Source: Chenopodium formosanum
Lineage: Eukaryota > Streptophyta > Magnoliopsida > Caryophyllales > Amaranthaceae
Direction: 5' to 3'
Assembly (NCBI GenBank): GCA_024500155.1
Contig: CM044857.1
Span: 40,752,001 to 40,816,000, forward strand
DNA: 64,000 nucleotides
Part shown: in pieces, positions 49,675-60,166 of the stretch
Position numbering within the stretch: the first letter of the stretch is position 1
Layout of the letters: every line of letters begins with the position of its first letter
The notes under the pieces: generated by a model
Told to the model about the DNA's origin: nothing
The model's database searches: none
What the model saw: the letters and a program-made list of their open reading frames with translations, nothing else
Translations under genes and position numbers: made by a program

Positions 49675-51621
49675 TACCTTTTTTCAATGTGAATTCATCT
49701 GTGGACAATGAAATGGAAAGTATTATGTTAGTGCAATCTGACCCAATCCAACCCGTGATCAATTCTAAACGTTAAAAAGTCCTTGCAGTTGTGTATGCAA
49801 TGCTAAATAGATAAGCCAAAGCTGGCCCTAGGTAGGATCCTTGTGAGAAGCGTTGAGGTTATATATAACATAGTACGCCAGCCCATTTCAAAGGTAGTTG
49901 CTCAGGCTGGTATGAATTTAGGATGCAAGCCTTCAGAAGTACTAAGGAGCTTCTGATTGCTGAGTGTCCTAAACAGCCACAGGGGACTCTAGGGGTCAGA
50001 CTTCAGAAATTATACACACCCAAAATCGCTCATGATTAAGCTCATTTCAAAGGCATTGTGGCATCAATGAAGGTCCCTAAGAGCCACCAGGTGATAATGA
50101 TCAATTTTCCCTTTCTGCCCTTTAGGGAAGTCATTATTCATAAAACATGGAACACTTCCCCCATAAACCCATTATTGCCTAATGATAAGCTACTTTAAGT
50201 AAGCTCACTATACCGAGGTCGCCCCCCCTAATTGATGTGTTCTAGTGCCATAATCTTAGGCACATGTCTAGTTACATGTAGGTTGCTGGAGGATGAAGAA
50301 TGGTCTTTGACTTACTGTTTTCATCAGTTCATTGCTGATGCAATATTTATATTAAGACATGTGATGTAACAAGATTTTAATGTTAAGTAATGAACTCTAA
50401 TTTGTAAACTTTAGGTGTCCTAGATGATAGTGGCCCTAAAATAGTCTAGGCGAAAAGCATTTTGGAAGGCTGGAAGTCATAAATGTAATGACCTTTTCAT
50501 AGAGTTCCATGACTTGTTGTAAGTATCCAAGCTCTATTGGTGACCTTTAGTTCGATGTTTTTGTACTTGGTATCTTATTTTTAATCTCTTCATACTGTCA
50601 TACAAGCTCTGCTTGTGAGAATTGTATAAATCTTTTCTTATTACTAGTTTTTTGCAAAAAATTACAAGAGATAGTGCTGCATGCCAAATTAATCTCACTG
50701 TTATATCTAAGCTCCCAAAGAGTGGATGGAATTTGGCCTTCAATTGTTAAAATTCTGAATTAACTGATTAATAAATGTGCTGATGGTGATAAAAATGGTC
50801 AATAAGCTGTTTGAAAATGTTCTTGATTGGTCTGTCAGAGTGTGTCTGTGTGCACAAGCACATGTTTCAGATGTCTGTTTGGAAGTCAATTAGGTGAAGA
50901 ATAATGCTAGTGAAGCACTGTATTTGGATCACTGTTTATTTTCTCAGAATCAAAAATTAATAATTCGGACCTTAACAGCCGCCTACCAGGCCACTATTCT
51001 GTCTGCAAACTCTTTGTGATAGAGTTCTTACAGTAATTAACAAGGTTTATCTAACATTGAATCACAGCTTGCCTTGAACACATTCTCAACCCGAAACCAG
51101 GGATAACCTGGTCTGTGAAATGTTTGAACAAAAACTGACCCGAGTTTACCAAACCCAAGACAAACCGTGTCACCTGATTTGGCATGTCTGTAACCAGTAT
51201 TAATGCGAGTATATAACTGCAGTCTGTTCACCTGGTGATTATTTATAATCTTGCTGATGAAGCTAGATATATTTGTTATTTTTGAAATAAGAAGGGTTGA
51301 TTATTAGGCCGGTGCAAACATATGCCCTCATGTTTTGTTGCTTATTGAGTAATCTTGTACAGAAATCTTGGTCTGTTTCTAAATTTGTTTAAACTTTCTA
51401 CTGCCTTTTTGATGTTAGTTGGGAATTGATGTAACTCATGCAATACTTTGTTTCTGTATAAAGATTGATACAAACTAAGGGACTAAATACAAATAAGCTG
51501 GCTATATACAATAATATGTGTTTAGTTTCATAAAGTTTTTTATTCATTAATTTTATTCAATTTTCTCTTTTTAATTTGTACTGATGTATGGAGTTGTAAT
51601 TTAATATCCGTAATGGCTCAA
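49675..51621. other. Nearly 2 kb without a recognised feature
   Basis: Moderately AT-rich, no microsatellites. The longest open frames (60-70 codons) show no known domain and no splice pattern. It may hold old transposon remains that I cannot name. Confidence 0.5.
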
Positions 51622-51626
51622 AATAC

Positions 51627-51955
51627 TGCTAGGAATTAGCATGGTTTCTGACCAGATTACAGCTTAACAATGGCAGAAATTAGGGAAGAACAATGATGAT
51701 TATATTGATAATAGGCGAATTACACTAATAGAAGGATAATTCCACTTTTGAGAGGTGGATTCTCTTCTAATATGAGCTTTCGAGAGGCTCACTCTCTCCC
51801 AATGACATAACCTCACAATATTCAATATGATAATTACTCCTCCTAATGAGGTCTATATATAGAAAAAGTCTCATAACTAACTCTAACTTATTCCTCAAGA
51901 CACTGCTAATAGGCTATGACTAATGTGCCCCTCCCTCAAATACTGATTCCTTGCA
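51627..51955 (-). repeat. 3' LTR (minus-strand element)
   Basis: The pair differs at two sites: TTCT/TCCT in the 'GGATTCTC' region and CTGC/CTAC in the 'AAGACACT' region. A TATA-like CTATATATAG lies within it. Confidence 0.95.
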
Positions 51956-51985
51956 ATACCCGCCGCCCAAACATTCACCTTGTCC

Positions 51986-53563
51986 TCAAGGTGGTTTATA
52001 ATCGGAACTAGATTCCCGGCCTTGGCAACAATGGTCACTGACCCAGCCCTTAAATAAGCCAAAGGCGAGAGAAAACTGCACTGAGAAAGGCTGCTCATTG
52101 GCCAGAGGTAGTGTTTCCTTTAATAGCTTCAGCATAGCAGAAAAGTTCAGCAACTTGTCATGGTGGAAAATCGGTTTTTGGGTGCTGTAATTGGTGTTGG
52201 TATTGAAAACTTGGGTGAGGTTGAAATACGTTTGAAAGGGAGTACTTGTGAGTTGGAGGGTGGAATAATGCGGGTTAAAGAATGTGGCAGAAAGATTGGA
52301 CTTAGAAATATAGCCAAAAATCTCAGGCCCAAGCTTTTGTCCCTGATCTGTTTTCAAAAGATAAGAAGCTAGGGCTTTTAAATGTGGATTGCTGTGTGGT
52401 AAAAAGGTTAGTTGGGTAGCAATAAGAAAATTGGGCCTTATTGTAGTTGGCCTAGTACTGACCTCATAGGTCTCACATGGTCCATTTGCTCCTTTATCAC
52501 CCAGATCAGCAATCTCATCGTCATCACTATTATCATTCCTTACCACATCATCAGCTATCTCATGTACAATTCCACCCCTTCTAGTATCTTCCGCACTTGG
52601 CTTCCTCTCCAAGCCAACAAGAACCCAGAATCTTCTCTCATACTCCTTTCTTTCTAGACTATTTTGGAAACCACCGAGCAGCAACCAATCCATATTTTCA
52701 CCATCACTCCCGCCGCCCACTAAGGGCCCTGTACAGCTACTGACCAAGCCACCTCTGTCCAGAACACCACCGCCGGTAAACCCGCCAGAGAAATCACCAT
52801 TCCTCACCCCACAACTCAAAACAACATTCATAATTTCTGGCCCACACTCACTGCTCCAACAACCTGCAACACCACCTGTCTCGCCGGCATAAAAACCAGG
52901 GCCACCACCAGACCCGCTTCCTCCAGCACCACCTCGCTCAAACACTCCTCCTAGCGATTTCCTTTTGAGACAATTACATTTCTCATTCGATCTATTGCCG
53001 GCGACACCCCCTTAAGCACTGCCATGCCGTCCTCCAAATCTTCCGGTGGCGAAACCATCTTCACCACCGCTGAGACCTCCTGGTAAAACACTCAAAAAAT
53101 TTCCAGATCCATTTGTCTCAGCACCACCAGACCAAGCTTCCGGACTTATAAGTCCACCGCCTGAGTGCTCCACCATTGCGCCACCGGATAAGGTGCGAAC
53201 ATCGGAGTAAAAGTTCCGGTCAGATCTGGAAATTTCCAGTACCTCCTCCTTCTTGTCCTCCTGTGATGGAGGTTCCTCCTCACCACATGACCACTCGGAG
53301 CTGGCTGACTCACTATTCTGATGTTCATCTTCCTCGAAATCTTCGTAAAGTACTCCGGACCCTAATTTGATTCGAGAAATTGCATCCTCAAAAATCTTCT
53401 CTATGTTCTGGCACAATCTATCTGTAATAGCATCTATTTTTGCCTCGAGCTTTGACTGTAAGAACATGTCAGCGAACTCACTGTTCACAGGCACCTTCAC
53501 CTGATTTCCAGGAAGGTCACCGGAGACCGTACCACTCTGATACCATTTGCTAGGAATTAGCAT
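51986..53563 (-). CDS. Long gag-like/unknown frame of the young LTR element, one internal TAA
   Basis: One minus-strand frame of about 526 codons runs through the whole internal region, broken only by a TAA at about 53009-53011. The first part begins inside the primer-binding site (WYQSGT) and has an amphipathic stretch (EFADMFLQSKLEAKIDAITD) like the N-terminus of plant gag, then an acidic Glu/Ser-rich segment and Gly-rich repeats. The second part is Gly-rich (GGAGGSGSGGG), then Asp-rich (RNDNSDDDE), then a low-complexity Ser/Thr/Asn/Phe tail. No zinc knuckle, protease, integrase or reverse transcriptase. A conserved retroelement phrase (HLEDKVNVW) sits at about 51968-51994 in another frame, so the 3' end has shifted. 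No start codon is fixed. Confidence 0.5.
53529..53545 (-). other. Primer-binding site of the minus-strand element
   Basis: The minus strand reads TGGTATCAGAGTGGTAC, complementary to the 3' end of initiator methionine tRNA, two bases inside the 5' LTR. Confidence 0.9.
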
Positions 53564-53876
53564 GGTTTCTGACCAGATTACAGCTTAACAATGGCAGAAA
53601 TTAGGGAAGAACAATGATGATTATATTGATAATAGGCGAATTACACTAATAGAAGGATAATTCCACTTTTGAGAGGTGGATTCTCTCCTAATATGAGCTT
53701 TCGAGAGGCTCACTCTCTCCCAATGACATAACCTCACAATATTCAATATGATAATTACTCCTCCTAATGAGGTCTATATATAGAAAAAGTCTCATAACTA
53801 ACTCTAACTTATTCCTCAAGACACTACTAATAGGCTATGACTAATGTGCCCCTCCCTCAAATACTGATTCCTTGCA
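53548..53876 (-). repeat. 5' LTR (minus-strand element)
   Basis: Same 329-bp sequence as 51627-51955 apart from two bases. In element orientation it precedes the primer-binding site. Confidence 0.95.
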
Positions 53877-53881
53877 AATAC

Positions 53882-54169
53882 TTAATTGTTTTCTGTATGT
53901 TGCAATTGGATTCCTTATTAGAGATATTATATCCAAAATCTACGACAAATTTAAGGATACAAAATATATCCAGAATCTACCACAAATATTATCTTGCCTA
54001 ATATAATATCTATCAGTTTAGCTGTTTATTAGGATTGTGGATTCTATTACAGTATCATATACATATTAGGTCGGTTTCATAATTCTATATATTGAGATAA
54101 AGTAACAAATAAATTATAAGATTAAACAAAGTCATAAAAAAAATATTAAAAAAAAAAATCAATCAAAAT
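53882..54169. other. Short AT-rich stretch, possible LTR fragment
   Basis: GATATTATATCCAAAATCTA and then CAAATATTATCTTGCCTAAT resemble parts of plant retroelement LTRs, but no partner copy is in the window. It leads directly to the Cactin-like gene, and no promoter motif stands out. Confidence 0.3.
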
Positions 54170-55432
54170 ATGATGAGAGTGGCGAAGAAGAAGCTGAAGA
54201 AGAGTAGTAATGATAAGTTTTTATGGTGGAAAAAAATTGAGAGAGATGTGTCTCGTGTTGGAGTTACGGCGGCATTCGATGTTAAGGCCGAAAAGAAGAG
54301 GCAAAGGGAGTGTCTGGCCGAGCTAGAGAAGGTAAAGAAGAGGAGAGCAGAGAGGGCAGGGCAACACGAGGAGTTGTTGTTGTTACAAAGAGAACGAGCT
54401 AAGGCTGTGGCTCATCTTGACTATGACTTGAGTGTCAAGAAAGAGGACGCGTTTGTTGTTGATCAGAGTCTTGTTAGGTCCAGGATTCGCTTTCGTCGAG
54501 GTGCTGCCAAGCCTATTGACATCCTCACCTTAGTATATCATCATGAGTTTAATGTGGATGATTATGATCAACTTTTCAAAGGGTTATCTCTTGGACAACT
54601 TGAAGAGCTTTATTATGATATTCAAGAGCTTCTTAACCATCATGTTAAGGGGGAGTTTTGGGAGGCGATATTGGTGATTTGTGAGTGGGAGATGCGTGAA
54701 GAGGCTAGGAGAAAGGATGACGACTTATGTGTTGTTGGTGGTGTGCATCCGAGTGTCGAAACGGATGTGAGGGACTTCTTGCAAGGGACTAGTACTTACA
54801 AAGAGCTGGTTGCACTACAATCACAGATCGAGTCAGAGATGCGTTCTGGGAAGGCCAAGGTGGTTGAGTATTGGGAGGCGGTGCTTAGACTGATTCGCCT
54901 TTACAAGGCTAAGATGTTTCTTAAGGACTACCAACACGAAAACTCGAAAGACTTCTCTCAAGAAACCACGAGTACACCAGAGTTGGAGGGCTCTTTCGAC
55001 GAAGCAATAATCAATCCTGATGAAGACAGTGTTTTGTTGGATGAAGGCGGCATTGTAGTTGATTCCAATGCTCCAAGAAAGCCTAAGTACACGGTCAAGG
55101 TTCATACTGGTTACTCATGGAACATGTATAATAGGACACATTATGACCGAGATAACCCTCCTCCTAAGATTTTCCTAGGGTACAAGTTTAATATCTTCTA
55201 CCCCCATCTTGTTGACAAAACTAAGGCTCCTACGTGCTCAATTCAGAGAGACGGAGATAGCACTGAAACATGTGTATTACGATCCCAAGCCGGTCCTCCT
55301 TACCAAGATATAGCGTTTCGAATTCCTAATATGGAATGGGAGTATTCGCCTAAAAAGGGCTATCGATGTACCTTTGAAAAGGGGTTACTGTGTGTTTTTT
55401 TCAACTTTAAGAGGTTTCATTATCGACGGTGA
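54170..55432 (+). CDS. CTN: Cactin-like protein, intronless and N-terminally short (probable retrogene)
   Basis: Cactin is a conserved nuclear protein associated with the spliceosome. This single open frame of 420 aa covers the cactin mid-domain (about 100-250: KPIDILTLVYHHEFNVDD, FKGLSLGQLEELYYDIQ, FWEAILVICEWEM) and the C-terminal Cactus-binding domain (about 310-420: PKYTVKVHTGYSWNMYN, THYDRDNPPPKIFLGYKFNI, FKRFHYRR end). The first 80 residues are a Lys/Arg/Glu-rich coil. Plant Cactins are around 700 aa with an Arg/Ser-rich N-terminus and a long acidic insert, as I recall. Both are missing or reduced here, and there is no intron. The frame is uninterrupted over 1.26 kb, so loss of function, if any, is recent, or the copy is under constraint. 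Start chosen at the first ATG (54170); a second Met follows at once. No poly(A) relic is evident after 55432. Confidence 0.85.
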   Translation: MMRVAKKKLKKSSNDKFLWWKKIERDVSRVGVTAAFDVKAEKKRQRECLAELEKVKKRRAERAGQHEELLLLQRERAKAVAHLDYDLSVKKEDAFVVDQSLVRSRIRFRRGAAKPIDILTLVYHHEFNVDDYDQLFKGLSLGQLEELYYDIQELLNHHVKGEFWEAILVICEWEMREEARRKDDDLCVVGGVHPSVETDVRDFLQGTSTYKELVALQSQIESEMRSGKAKVVEYWEAVLRLIRLYKAKMFLKDYQHENSKDFSQETTSTPELEGSFDEAIINPDEDSVLLDEGGIVVDSNAPRKPKYTVKVHTGYSWNMYNRTHYDRDNPPPKIFLGYKFNIFYPHLVDKTKAPTCSIQRDGDSTETCVLRSQAGPPYQDIAFRIPNMEWEYSPKKGYRCTFEKGLLCVFFNFKRFHYRR

Positions 55433-56463
55433 TATTATATGTGTAGACATTGCTTTTATTAATTAAATAAAAGAATTGATACTTTGATTAATGACTATTT
55501 ATTTTTACCTTAATGAAATAAATATGTGCAGGCACAAATTAGTACATACTTGAATTCATGCGTTATATTTATCAAATGTATCTGATGATCGTTGTTTTAG
55601 AGAACAAATATTAGCTCTCTGTCAATGTGTTAATCCATCTGCTAACATTCTCTATGCTCCTTGCTGAAGATAGATGTCTGTTAGCTGCTGGATCATTGCT
55701 TGCAATGGTCTGCTGTACTACGTAAATAATTATTTCCCGTGCTGTTCAATTACTCTCGTATTGTAGTCCTTGTACTGTTCTCCCAAGTAGTTGGGGATTC
55801 TATATTCCTATTGATTGCTTGTGCTCAATGTAGGAGCTCTTTCGATGTATTATGGAAGCTGTTGAACATACCAACTTAGATGGCCAATTTTATAAGCCTG
55901 TTGCCATATTTGTCTCAGATTTCGGATGGTACTTTTGCTGAAATCAACCCAACCCTTAGCTTTTGCTGACTCATATATATTAAATTAATTACATTGGAAA
56001 TGACAATTAATTTGAAATTCAAACCTTAGGTTAATTTGAAATTTCATTCAAATTTGAACGAATTATCAAAATTAGTGGATTTTGGGCCCCATTACAACAA
56101 CCAATAAAATGATTTCATGTCATAATGTATGTGGGAGCCACATACATTCAATGTATGTGTAGCTTTTTTCGTTACTGATTTAGTGGGTAAAGTTGTATAT
56201 GAGTCGTAGTCATGCCTCGTATTGAGCATTCATGTTTAAGGGTTGGTTAGGCTTAACTTGTTAGATATATGTCATGTCAATTAGTCTACTATGGACCCTG
56301 GTCCAAACTAGTTACTAGCCCACGTACATAATTTATCCAAAAAAACTGCTACATTTCACCTCAACTGCAACATTTCACCTTATTTCTCAATTTGCACACG
56401 CATAATCTCTCTTATCATTTCTCTTTATTTTTTTTTCTCTCACTAAAAAACCTAAAATCAACC
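55433..56463. other. Intergenic, no gene recognised
   Basis: AT-rich DNA after the Cactin-like frame. The final 80 bases are pyrimidine-rich (TTTTTTTCTCTCACT), like a 5' leader ahead of the small ATG exon at 56464. Confidence 0.4.
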
Positions 56464-56501
56464 ATGGAAGTTCATACTCAACAAGATTCTCCGAAAAAAA
56501 G
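56464..56501 (+). other. Possible first coding exon of a lost gene
   Basis: ATG in good context (AATCAACC-ATGG), 12 codons (MEVHTQQDSPKK) and then AG-GTAATT, a plausible donor. A CT-rich leader precedes it. No downstream exon was found; the minisatellite begins about 160 bases later. It may be the 5' remnant of a host or transposon gene. Confidence 0.3.
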
Positions 56502-56658
56502 GTAATTTGTATAAACAATACTCTGTACTTAAATTCGTTTAAATTTTGTATAATGTACACAAATTATGCAAAATTCTTAATTTTTTTACGAAATCGATAA
56601 ATTATTCTACAAGTAGTAATGAAGATGGATTGTTGAAGTTAATCCGATCGATTTCAAG

Positions 56659-57340
56659 GCGTGGTACATTGTGATTGTTCAGATATTTTTACTAAATGTT
56701 TAAAATTTGCGATGCTCGGATTTTTTTTACTAAATGTTCAAAATTTGCAATTATTCAGATTTTTTTAAAAAATTTGTTCAAAAGTAAAAGCGTGGTACAT
56801 TGCGATTGTTCGTATATTTTTACTAAATGTTCAAAATTTGAGATGTTCGGATTTTTTTACTAAATGTTCAAAATTTGCAATCGTTCAAATTTTTTTATTA
56901 AATGTTCAAAAGTATAGGCGTGGTACATTGCGATTGTTGAGATATTTTTACTAAATATTCAAAATTTTCGATGTTCAATTCCGATTTTTTTTACTAAATG
57001 TTCAAAATTTGCAATCGTTTAGATTTTTTTACTCAATGTTCAAAAGTATAGACGTGGTACATTGCGATTGTTTAGATATTTCTACTAAATGTTCAAAATT
57101 TTCAATGTCCAGTTCTGATTTTTTTACTAAATGTTCAAAATTTGCAATCGTTCAAAATTTTTCTTTACTAAATGTTCATAAGTATAAGCGTGGTACATTT
57201 CGATTGCTCAAATATTTTTACTAAATGTTCAAAATTTTCGCTGGTCAGTTAAGATTTTTTTTTTTTTACTAAATATGCAAAATTTGCATTTGTTCATATT
57301 TTTTTTTTACTAAATGTTCAAAATTTGCGATGTTCAAATT
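56659..57340. repeat. Minisatellite with about 130-bp period and internal sub-repeats
   Basis: CGTGGTACATTGCGATTG recurs at 56660, 56791, 56920, 57053 and 57189 (spacing 131, 129, 133, 136). Each unit contains about three sub-repeats of TTTTTACTAAATGTTCAAAA followed by TTTGCGATG, TTTGCAATCG or AGTATAGG variants. About five units, AT-rich, no coding meaning. Confidence 0.92.
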
Positions 57341-58059
57341 TTTTTACTAAATTAATTGATCAAATTAATGAGAACAATAAAAAATATCAATTAATCAATT
57401 ATAATGGATTACGAATTGAAATCGATCAGATTAGTTTCAACAAATTCAATTGATATTAAAACAATAATTTCATCCACAAATTCATCTCAAAATCAAAAAA
57501 TAAATTAATAGATCACTATAGATTTATAATAACTTCAGGAATATCGACAATTCCATCACGTTAAATGCAGAAAATCAATGGAAAAAAAATAAAAGAACAG
57601 AGGAGAGAGAAGATAAGAATTTGAAAAAAAAAAGAATGAATTAAATCGAGAAAGAAATAAAAGAGATCAGATTAAAAAAGAGAGAGAAAGATTCTGTATA
57701 GAAGGAAACAAAAAATTAACAAAAAAAAAAAGGAAAAAAAGAAGGATGGTAGGAAGAAGAAGGACTAAAGATGGCAGGAAGAAGAAGTTTCTACTCCGTT
57801 TTATTTATATAGGGGTGTGTTTTAGGTGGTAGGTTCACATAAGAATTTGCATATGTCATGTTGTGTCGAATATTTTGAAAGATCGATTTAGGCATAATTC
57901 AAGCCCATGTGTCATCATTGTTACATGTCTAAAATAAATTTCACTTATTTTATCATGTCGTGTCTTGTCGTGCTTTTCAATAAATATGATCCAAATACAA
58001 CCCACGAACCAACATGGAATGTAACATGTCATGTCTACTCCACTCCATGTTGTTTACAT
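57341..58059. other. Intergenic, purine-rich then unknown repeat-like DNA
   Basis: A purine-rich stretch (57560-57790, GAGAGAGAAAGA-like) is followed by CATGTCGTGTCTTGTCGTGC at about 57952, a phrase like those found in dispersed plant repeats. No gene. Confidence 0.4.
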
Positions 58060-58166
58060 GATGGACCAAGTTGTGTCATGCCATAAGCCAATCCTACCTA
58101 TTGCCATGCTTGTAAGTTTCTTCATCTAAACTTTATTTTTCATACTTATCCAATAGTGATGGATTC
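58060..58166 (+). repeat. Dispersed repeat, inverted partner of 39248-39355
   Basis: Shares GCCAATCCTACCTATTGCC, ATGCTTGTAAGTTTCTTC and ACTTATCCAATAGT with the minus strand of 39248-39355. Immediately followed by a short AAAT repeat. Confidence 0.8.
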
Positions 58167-58277
58167 CTCAAAAAATAAATAAATAAATAAATAAATAAAA
58201 AAGGTGATGGATTTGAACTGAACAATATTACCTAACATATGACCTCTGTTAAGTTAAGAAACAAAGCTAGCATTGAC

Positions 58278-58280
<3 letters not shown>

Positions 58281-58357
<77 letters not shown>
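58281..58357. repeat. (TA)n microsatellite
   Basis: About 38 TA units, ending 10 bases before the Tourist-like MITE. Confidence 0.95.
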
Positions 58358-58358
<1 letters not shown>

Positions 58359-58367
58359 CATTACTAA

Positions 58368-58593
58368 GGGCATGTTCATATTTACTTAATTTCAGTTCAG
58401 TTCAGTTCCAATCAGTTCAGTTCAGTTCCAATTAGTTCAGTTCAGTTCAGTTCAGTTCAGCTCTTAATTTCCCTCTCACATAAAATATTCATTTCAGCTC
58501 AATTCAGTTCAGTTCAGTTCCAATCAGTTCAGTTCAGCTCCAATCAGTTCAGTTCAGTTCAGTTCAGCTCAGTTCAGTAATATGAACAGGCCC
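58368..58593. mobile_element. Tourist-like MITE with TTCAG repeats, copy 3 (long)
   Basis: Starts GGGCATGTTC and ends GAACAGGCCC, 226 bp, flanked by TAA (58365-58367 and 58594-58596). The interior is dominated by TTCAG pentamers in runs of up to six, broken by TTCCAATCAG. Confidence 0.9.
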
Positions 58594-58596
58594 TAA

Positions 58597-58783
58597 GACT
58601 ATAACATCAGCCCTTTATAGTTTATACTTCAGATTTATCAAAATGACAAAGCTAATCAGGCGGTGCATTAGTCATGTCAAAGATTAAATGTCTAAATGAT
58701 GACATAGCATCTCTTAAGACTAACTAATAAAAATTTCAGACAATGAACGATGTAATTAGTTTATTTAGGAAATTGACAACTTG

Positions 58784-58815
<32 letters not shown>

Positions 58816-60166
58816 CGGCAAGCAAAGCAAGCTAGCTTAATTCAAGGACAAAATGTCCATCAAAATATATGGAGAAATCTCACAAGGACAATGATTTACG
58901 GTGAACAATGGTAATAATCGTTGTTTACCTCAGAATATTAAGAAATTTCGAGTTAAATAAGTTTCTGAATTTTCGATAATCAACAAGAGCTATTAATGTG
59001 GATAATCAATTTATTAATGTTTACCTCACAAGCTTAACTTCAAACATATAATCAAACATACAACCTCGTACATTAATAGCTTTGATAATGCATAATAGCT
59101 TGTATGTTTACCTCGTATATTAATAACTTAATTGTCCACATTAATAGCTTGTATGTTTGATTATTGAGGTGAAATTTCTATTTTAAGCTGTGTCAATGCA
59201 TAACTTCAAACATTAATAATCAAACATACAACTTCGTACATTAATAGCTTGTTGGGCGCCATTAACGGTGAAATTCAATAATTATTAAAGTAACAAAATT
59301 AGTCAAAGTCGTATTCGTTAGTAAAAAAAATGGAGAAAGATCATTTCTTGGTGGTAAGGTTCCATTCTCCTCTCAATTGTTGTGCTGAGAACTGGAATCT
59401 AAGCTAACTACCCATAAAATACTCTCGTGTATCAGTATGTGACTTACAAAGTATGTTTTTTTTTTTTAGAAAGTTACGGAGTACGTTGTAGACTTGCACA
59501 AAACATCATACGAGTAAATTCTTGATATAAAACAAAAAAAGATACTACAAGTATTTCCTTTTTCATGTATTTGGTGAATATGACAGGCCAATCAATCGAT
59601 TACATTATACTAAAGGCGAAATTTAGAGAACACTTGGCAAAATATTATAAAAAGTTTTCCCTCCAAAACCACTTACTAAAAAAAACTTATATTGTAATTA
59701 AATTATGACTTTTAGTTTGTATAAAATCTAAAATAAATGTCCTTAAATATCAAATTGCCCATTATAACTATTATATGTTTAATTAATTTCTTTCACAATA
59801 TTTCATACTTTTTACTACTAAGTCTATTTATAATATTTATATCCATTATTTTTGGTAAAATTTATTGTTACTGAAATTATTTAACAACCATACATTGCAC
59901 GGGGTTTAATCTGGTAAAGCAATTAATCTTTTACTTTCATTAAATGGGAAACTCTCGATGCCTTAGCAGTTGAGGTTAGCAGTAGGTAACTTTTACCAGT
60001 CTCCAATATCCTCATTGATTAACATGTACTTGTATCAAGTGAATTCAACCATATATTACATGATCTTCTGCCAAAAGATATGCACTCTCTTTTAATTTTT
60101 ACTGTACTTATTGGTTCCAAAACTCTCTCTTTTGTTTCTCTTTCTCTAAGCTTAGGTTTAGCAAAA
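58597..60166. other. Intergenic with small inverted and direct repeats
   Basis: A T tract lies at about 58789-58815. Around 59040-59250 the phrase AATCAAACATACAACNTCGT plus ACATTAATAGCTT occurs twice directly (59050 and 59217) and once inverted near 59145-59165, giving several possible hairpins. The last 100 bases are the likely leader of the B3 gene. Confidence 0.5.

Larger units (their letters stand above)
51622..53881 (-). mobile_element. Very young non-autonomous LTR retrotransposon, minus strand
   Basis: The 5-bp target duplication AATAC lies at 51622-51626 and 53877-53881. The 329-bp LTRs (51627-51955 and 53548-53876) differ at only two positions by eye. On the minus strand the LTR runs TGCAAGG...CCTAGCA and is followed after two bases by a primer-binding site (TGGTATCAGAGTGGTAC). 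The internal 1.6 kb is too short for pol and has no reverse-transcriptase or integrase motif. It is larger than a TRIM and has a long gag-like or novel frame. Confidence 0.95.

Noticed and set aside
51037..51231. 64-codon minus-strand frame
   Set aside because: Reads like a protein fragment by composition but matches no family I can name and lacks splice sites.
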